Shown piece by piece: positions 59,924 through 64,000 of a DNA stretch of 64,000 bases. The translations under genes were made by a program, and so were the position numbers. Positions within the stretch are counted from its first letter, which is position 1, and each line of letters opens with the position of its first letter. The DNA comes from Aidingimonas halophila (lineage in GTDB: Bacteria; Pseudomonadota; Gammaproteobacteria; Pseudomonadales; Halomonadaceae): contig NZ_FNNI01000011.1 in NCBI RefSeq assembly GCF_900106955.1, positions 23,739 through 87,738 on the forward strand, read 5' to 3'. The notes under the pieces were generated by a model, which saw only the letters and a list, made by a program, of their open reading frames with translations, did no database searches and had not been told where the DNA came from.

Positions 59924-61356
59924 ATCAGCACACGAAGATCCAGGGCAAGACGGCAGAGCAACAAGGTTTCGACGCTATCGGGCGAGTGTCGGAACGAGGC
60001 GGCAAACCTTTTCGCCCCTTGATCGACCGCCTGTTCGCTCGGCGTGTTTCATCCGCCCATATCGACCGTGATTGGGCCAGTGACGCGGATTGGGCGCGAA
60101 TACAGCAAAACCCACTCCGGGCCAAGCTGTTGTTGTATGTCGTGGTCCTGGCGGTTGTTGGTTTGGGCGTCTGGGCTTATTTCGCCGAAATCGATGAGGT
60201 CACCAAAGGAACCGGCCGGGTGATTCCGGCTTCGCAAACCAAGGTCATTCAATCCTATGACGGCGGCGTCGTTCAGGATATTCAGGTCGAGGAAGGTCAG
60301 GTCGTCGGGCCGGGACAGTTGTTGATGAGCATCGATCCCACCCGCTATGCCTCCTCATTTCGGGAGGGGGTTGCCCGATCATTGGCACTGCAGGCCAAGT
60401 CGGAGCGCCTGCGCGCCTTGACCAGTGATCAACCCTATGTGCCATCGCGGGATGTGCTGGATGAGTCGCCGGAACTCGCCGCCCACGAACGGGAATTATA
60501 CGAATCCAGCAAAGAGGAGTTGGAAGAAGAGCAAGCCATTGCCAGGGAGCAGCTAACCCAGCGCCGGGAAGAATTGCGAGAGGCGCAGGCACGCTATGAT
60601 TCGGCATCACGTACCTTGAGCATGGCCTCTGAAGAATTGCGCTTGACGCGCCCTCTGCTCGAGTCGGGCGCGGTATCCGAAGTCGATATCCTGCGTCTGG
60701 AACGTGAAGTGTCCCAGGCGCGGGGGGAGCAGAGCCAGGCTGAAGCCCAGGTGGCCAGGTTGGAATCCGCTGTCGAGGAGGCTCAGGGCAAGGTGCGTGA
60801 AGTCAAGCTCCAGATGCAGAACGAGTGGCGCGCGGAACTCTCGGAGACCCTGGGTGAGCTGTCGGCGATCGAGGAAAGTAATATCGGACTAAAAGACAAG
60901 GTAACGATGGCTGAGATCCGGTCGCCGGTTCAGGGGACTGTGAAGCGTCTGCACGTCAATACGCTCGGAGGCGTCGTCCAACAAGGGCAAGAAGTCGTGG
61001 AAATCGTGCCCAGCGACGATCAGTTGCTGATCGAAGCACGTATCGCGCCTCAGGATATTGCATTCTTGAGTCCCGGTCAGAAAGCGACCGTCAAGTTCAC
61101 GGCCTACGACTACACCACTTACGGTGGCATGGAAGGTGAGCTTGAACACATCAGTGCCGATACCATCACCGATGACGATGACAACACCTTCTATCTGGTT
61201 CGTGTTCGTACGGATAAACCGGCGCTGGGTGAGGATCTGACCATCATTCCCGGCATGACCGCCGAAGTCGATATCATGACAGGCAAACGCACGGTGATGG
61301 AGTATCTGCTCAAGCCGATCCTGAGAGCCAAGAACAATGCGTTGACCGAACGGTGA
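59920..61356 (+). CDS. HlyD-family periplasmic adaptor (LapC-type)
   Basis: The 478-residue adaptor has a cytoplasmic N-terminus of about 70 residues, one membrane helix (about 71-92), a lipoyl half (GRVIPASQTKVIQSYDGGVVQDI), and a long coiled coil (about 195-320). A C-terminal beta-barrel with AEIRSPVQGTVKRLHVNTLGG and LTIIPGMTAEVDIMTGKRT ends the protein. It bridges the ABC transporter and the TolC-type channel. ATGA overlap couples it to the transporter gene. Confidence 0.93.
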   Translation: MNQHTKIQGKTAEQQGFDAIGRVSERGGKPFRPLIDRLFARRVSSAHIDRDWASDADWARIQQNPLRAKLLLYVVVLAVVGLGVWAYFAEIDEVTKGTGRVIPASQTKVIQSYDGGVVQDIQVEEGQVVGPGQLLMSIDPTRYASSFREGVARSLALQAKSERLRALTSDQPYVPSRDVLDESPELAAHERELYESSKEELEEEQAIAREQLTQRREELREAQARYDSASRTLSMASEELRLTRPLLESGAVSEVDILRLEREVSQARGEQSQAEAQVARLESAVEEAQGKVREVKLQMQNEWRAELSETLGELSAIEESNIGLKDKVTMAEIRSPVQGTVKRLHVNTLGGVVQQGQEVVEIVPSDDQLLIEARIAPQDIAFLSPGQKATVKFTAYDYTTYGGMEGELEHISADTITDDDDNTFYLVRVRTDKPALGEDLTIIPGMTAEVDIMTGKRTVMEYLLKPILRAKNNALTER

Positions 61357-61363
61357 TCATCTA

Positions 61364-61993
61364 ATGACGCACCATCTTTTTGTGACACAGGGAAATAGTG
61401 ATATCCCGCGCTGGCGCGAAGCGTTTCCTTTGGCGCGTGACTGTCGGCCCGCCATGGCGCGTGCCCAGGCGGGCAAAGACGATCATGTCTGGGTGATGAG
61501 CAATGTCGACGACTGGGGGGTATTGGTCAACAACCTCAGTCGGCGTGGCGCTATCGTGGCGGTCCTGTCATATACCCCGGATTCCGAGGAGGCACTGCAG
61601 GCCCTGGCTTGTGGTGCGCGGGGCTATGCACATGCGCTGTCATCACCGGAATCGCTGCGACAAATCCAACTGGTCATCTCCAATCAGGGGATCTGGGTGC
61701 TGCCAGAGTTGATGGCTAAAGTGGTGGGGTCGACATTCCGAGCCCTGGGTGGCGAAAGTCGCGTGCACGAGGATACCCTTGCTGCCCTTACCGCGCGAGA
61801 GCGTGCCGTAGCGTTGTCTGTCGCCGCCGGCAACAGTAACAAGCGAGTGGCACGCGAACTCGATATCACCGAACGCACCGTCAAGGCACATCTTGGTGCC
61901 GTATTCCGCAAGTTGCAGGTACGAGATCGTATGCAACTGATCCTGATGCTTTCCAGACAGCCAGTCACCGAGGACCTGGAACGCGACGACTGA
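61364..61993 (+). CDS. LuxR-family regulator with degenerate receiver domain
   Basis: The 209-residue protein has an N-terminal receiver-like domain without the usual phospho-Asp pocket and a C-terminal LuxR HTH (LTARERAVALSVAAGNSNKRVARELDITERTVKAHLGAVFRKLQV, about 143-187). The length and the broken receiver recall VpsT/CsgD-type biofilm regulators. I do not see the VpsT c-di-GMP-binding W-[FLM]-[TS]-R motif. It begins seven bases after the adaptor gene with a weak ribosome site and precedes the adhesin, so it probably controls this locus. Confidence 0.85.
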   Translation: MTHHLFVTQGNSDIPRWREAFPLARDCRPAMARAQAGKDDHVWVMSNVDDWGVLVNNLSRRGAIVAVLSYTPDSEEALQALACGARGYAHALSSPESLRQIQLVISNQGIWVLPELMAKVVGSTFRALGGESRVHEDTLAALTARERAVALSVAAGNSNKRVARELDITERTVKAHLGAVFRKLQVRDRMQLILMLSRQPVTEDLERDD

Positions 61994-62150
61994 GCCCGGT
62001 TTCGGTCTCGACTCACCCTGTCCTTCGGTCCAATACCCCGCCCTGGTTTTATTTCCTAGAGTGATTGGCATACGTTGCCAGAATTATCAGGCTTTGCGCG
62101 CAATTCGGTATCCAGGACGCGCATAGCCCTTGGATGCAGGGAGATATCGC
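61994..62150. other. Intergenic region before the adhesin gene
   Basis: These 157 bp lie between the LuxR-type gene and the adhesin. CAGGGAG just before the ATG is the ribosome site. TTGGCA at 62064 is a possible -35 but has no clear -10 partner, so whether the adhesin has its own promoter cannot be decided. Confidence 0.35.
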
Positions 62151-64000
62151 ATGAGTATTGCTACCGTCGTTTCCATTACGGGTCGTGCCTGGGCACGTGA
62201 CGAAGAAGGGAACATGCGCGAGTTGCGTGCAGGCAGCACGCTTCAGGAGGGGGAAACGCTGATCACCTCCGACAATGGAAGTGTTCAACTCGATTTCGAT
62301 GACGGGCTGGACCCGACCCGTATCGGTGGTGGCGAAGAGGTAGCAATCACTGACGTCCTCAGCGATGAGTCAACGGCGGATGCCGAAGAATCCAGCGCAC
62401 AGGACGATGATATCGATGCGCTACTCGCCGAACTGGATGAGGAAGATGGCGACCTCCTTGAAGAACTGGAAGACCCGGCTGCTGGTGCTGGTGGCGGGGG
62501 CGCCGACGGCGGTGGTCATGATTTCGTACGACTCTCTCGGATTACGGAAACCGTCGATCCCGCCTCCTTCTCGTTTGGTGATGTTCAAGGCACGGAGTTC
62601 ATCGATGCCGAAGGTGAGGCTCTACCGGTTACGGAAGACGAGACCGTTGGCACGACGCTAACACTGACGCCGGATGTCCCCGACGCCGAAACCGGCACTA
62701 TCATTGATACCTCGCCGTTCACCGTGGTGGAAGGCAACGACATCAGCCTGACAGTGACCACCAGCACGGCGCCGAGTGGCTCACCACTGGAAATCACCCT
62801 CTCCAATGGCGCCGTTATCACGATTCCAGCTGGTGAAACCAGTGGCAGCACCATTCTTGACAGCCGGGAAGACGATTTTTATCGCCAAGGCACCGAAAGC
62901 AACACCATCAGCGTGGTTTCTGCAACCGGCGGCGGCTTCGATGAGATCGATCTGGGCGAGGAAGCCGAGATCAACGTTGTCGATGACAACGACGTGACAA
63001 ACATCACCCTGTCCGGGCCGAGGCCAACCGAGTTGCCATCCGAAGAGGAAGTGCACGCGGAGCTCGAACCGGAAACGGCCGCATCCGAGGATGGTTCATT
63101 CAATCCTTTGCAAGCTGAAGGGCCGCTTGAAGAAACGCCGGTGTCGTTCACTGCCGCGGTAGATAATCCGCCACAGGGTTCGGATCTGACGTTGACGCTG
63201 TCAGCCACGTTCGTGGATGAGAACGGTGAACCGCTCGCCGGTATCGATCAGCCTCAAGACGCCATCACCGTCACGATTCCGGAAGACGCAACGTCCACGA
63301 ACTTCCAGATGACGCTGCCGAATGCACCGGACGGCGGCGCGACCCTGCAGTTGGCCGTCATTGATGCCGAAGGCGGCAACTATGAGGCCACCGACGCGTC
63401 CGGGGCGATCAGCGAGTTCTTCGTTGAAGACTCGACGCCTGACTGGTCCTATTTTGAAATGGGCGGTGAAGGCGAAGTCAACGAAGCCGGGCTTCCCGAC
63501 GGTACTCAGGGAGAATCCGATTCGGCAGAACAGTTGCGCACGACCGAAGGATGGTTTGGCATTTCTACAGGCCGTGATGACTTCGCTTCCTTGACTGTGT
63601 CTGAAGCCAGTAACAGTGATAATAGTGCGATTCTTGAAGCCGGGGGCGACGCTGTCACGATTGAAGGACAGTACGGCACGTTAGAGATTGCTCTTCAGGG
63701 ATCGGGGGACGGCTACAGTGATTTCTCGTGGACCTATACTCTCAACGAGAATGCTGAGCATGAAACACAGGGCCCAGCGATTGATGATGTTAGCGAGCTG
63801 TTCAATATTGTCGCTACTGACAATGATGGCAGCCAATCATCTCAAGAAACACTAACGATCGACATCGTCGACGATGTGCCTAGTGTATCTGTTGACGGTG
63901 ATAATGAAGCCACCGAAGGCGGCGACGCCATCGACGGCACCTGGAGTGAGGAAGCCGGTGCCGACGGCGCGGGCAGCACCACGGTCGAATTCGGCGGCGA
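62151..64000 (+). CDS. LapA-like giant adhesin, N-terminal part (retention module)
   Basis: The frame is open from the ATG at 62151 to the window edge (616 codons) and continues beyond. Residues 1-125 form a LapA-type retention module: MSIATVVSITGRAWARDEEG, an acidic helix and PAAG at 109-112, the expected cleavage site for the periplasmic protease LapG (Ala110-Ala111). A Gly-rich linker follows. Later parts are acidic Ig-like beta repeats (TVVEGNDISLTVTTS; FVDENGEPLAGIDQPQDAITVTIPE), and a T1SS-143-like repeat appears to begin near 63880 (DDVPSVSVDGD). It is the likely substrate of the upstream secretion genes. lapD and lapG are not in the window. Confidence 0.9.
   Translation, partial: MSIATVVSITGRAWARDEEGNMRELRAGSTLQEGETLITSDNGSVQLDFDDGLDPTRIGGGEEVAITDVLSDESTADAEESSAQDDDIDALLAELDEEDGDLLEELEDPAAGAGGGGADGGGHDFVRLSRITETVDPASFSFGDVQGTEFIDAEGEALPVTEDETVGTTLTLTPDVPDAETGTIIDTSPFTVVEGNDISLTVTTSTAPSGSPLEITLSNGAVITIPAGETSGSTILDSREDDFYRQGTESNTISVVSATGGGFDEIDLGEEAEINVVDDNDVTNITLSGPRPTELPSEEEVHAELEPETAASEDGSFNPLQAEGPLEETPVSFTAAVDNPPQGSDLTLTLSATFVDENGEPLAGIDQPQDAITVTIPEDATSTNFQMTLPNAPDGGATLQLAVIDAEGGNYEATDASGAISEFFVEDSTPDWSYFEMGGEGEVNEAGLPDGTQGESDSAEQLRTTEGWFGISTGRDDFASLTVSEASNSDNSAILEAGGDAVTIEGQYGTLEIALQGSGDGYSDFSWTYTLNENAEHETQGPAIDDVSELFNIVATDNDGSQSSQETLTIDIVDDVPSVSVDGDNEATEGGDAIDGTWSEEAGADGAGSTTVEFGG

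Noticed and set aside
62064..62080. Possible sigma-54 promoter (TTGGCATACGTTGCC) before the adhesin
   Set aside because: The GG and GC dinucleotides are 8 rather than 10 bases apart, which does not fit the -24/-12 requirement.

Overview
The window is chromosomal DNA from a Gram-negative gammaproteobacterium, most likely a Halomonas-like member of the Halomonadaceae. This is inferred from moderately high GC, several conserved gammaproteobacterial gene neighbourhoods (gacA-uvrC-pgsA-tRNA-Gly-Cys-Leu, nth-rsxEGDCBA, ihfB-lapA-lapB, sdhE-ygfX), a CPA-type Na+/H+ antiporter and a LapA-type giant adhesin locus. No phage, insertion sequence, rRNA or CRISPR array is visible. Most of the window is core genome; the accessory-looking parts are about 31.3-43.1 kb and 49.1-64 kb.

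Layout. 0-2.7 kb: trpGDC behind a complete transcription attenuator (a 16-residue leader peptide with tandem Trp codons plus competing hairpins). 2.7-12.6 kb, minus strand: cation/proton antiporter, DUF2905 protein, RND pump with its adaptor, and a YdiJ-type FAD/Fe-S dehydrogenase. 12.7-21 kb: serS, groESL with a good sigma-32 promoter, fxsA, an SDR reductase, a ComEA-like protein, pyrF, and the LPS assembly pair lapA/lapB with ihfB. 21-31 kb: sdhE-ygfX, nadB, four tRNA genes (Leu, Cys, Gly, Ala), pgsA, uvrC, the GacA/UvrY regulator, argF, grxD, rnt and argG.

31-43 kb: an HlyU-family protein, a DUF294 nucleotidyltransferase-like protein, and a four-gene minus-strand operon in which every junction is an ATGA overlap: a lone receiver domain, a membrane sensor-like protein ending in a DEDDh exonuclease, a two-helix membrane protein, and an SSS-symporter/histidine-kinase fusion (CbrA/CrbS type). 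A GST follows, then CstA-family transporter, a small protein ending in CC (cory-CC-star type), an ArsA/GET3-like ATPase and a QTMAN-like glycosyltransferase.

43-55 kb: nth and the Rsx electron transport complex, two diguanylate cyclases (one paired with a periplasmic oxidoreductase-fold protein), metG and a CDGSH protein. 55.8-64 kb: a type I secretion locus (TolC-OmpA fusion, LapB-type ABC transporter, LapC-type adaptor, LuxR-type regulator) ending in the first 616 codons of a LapA-like adhesin with its retention module and a PAAG LapG-type cleavage site. A nearly identical 19-bp palindrome lies upstream of both the secretion operon and a diguanylate cyclase gene, which suggests that c-di-GMP synthesis and adhesin export share a regulator.
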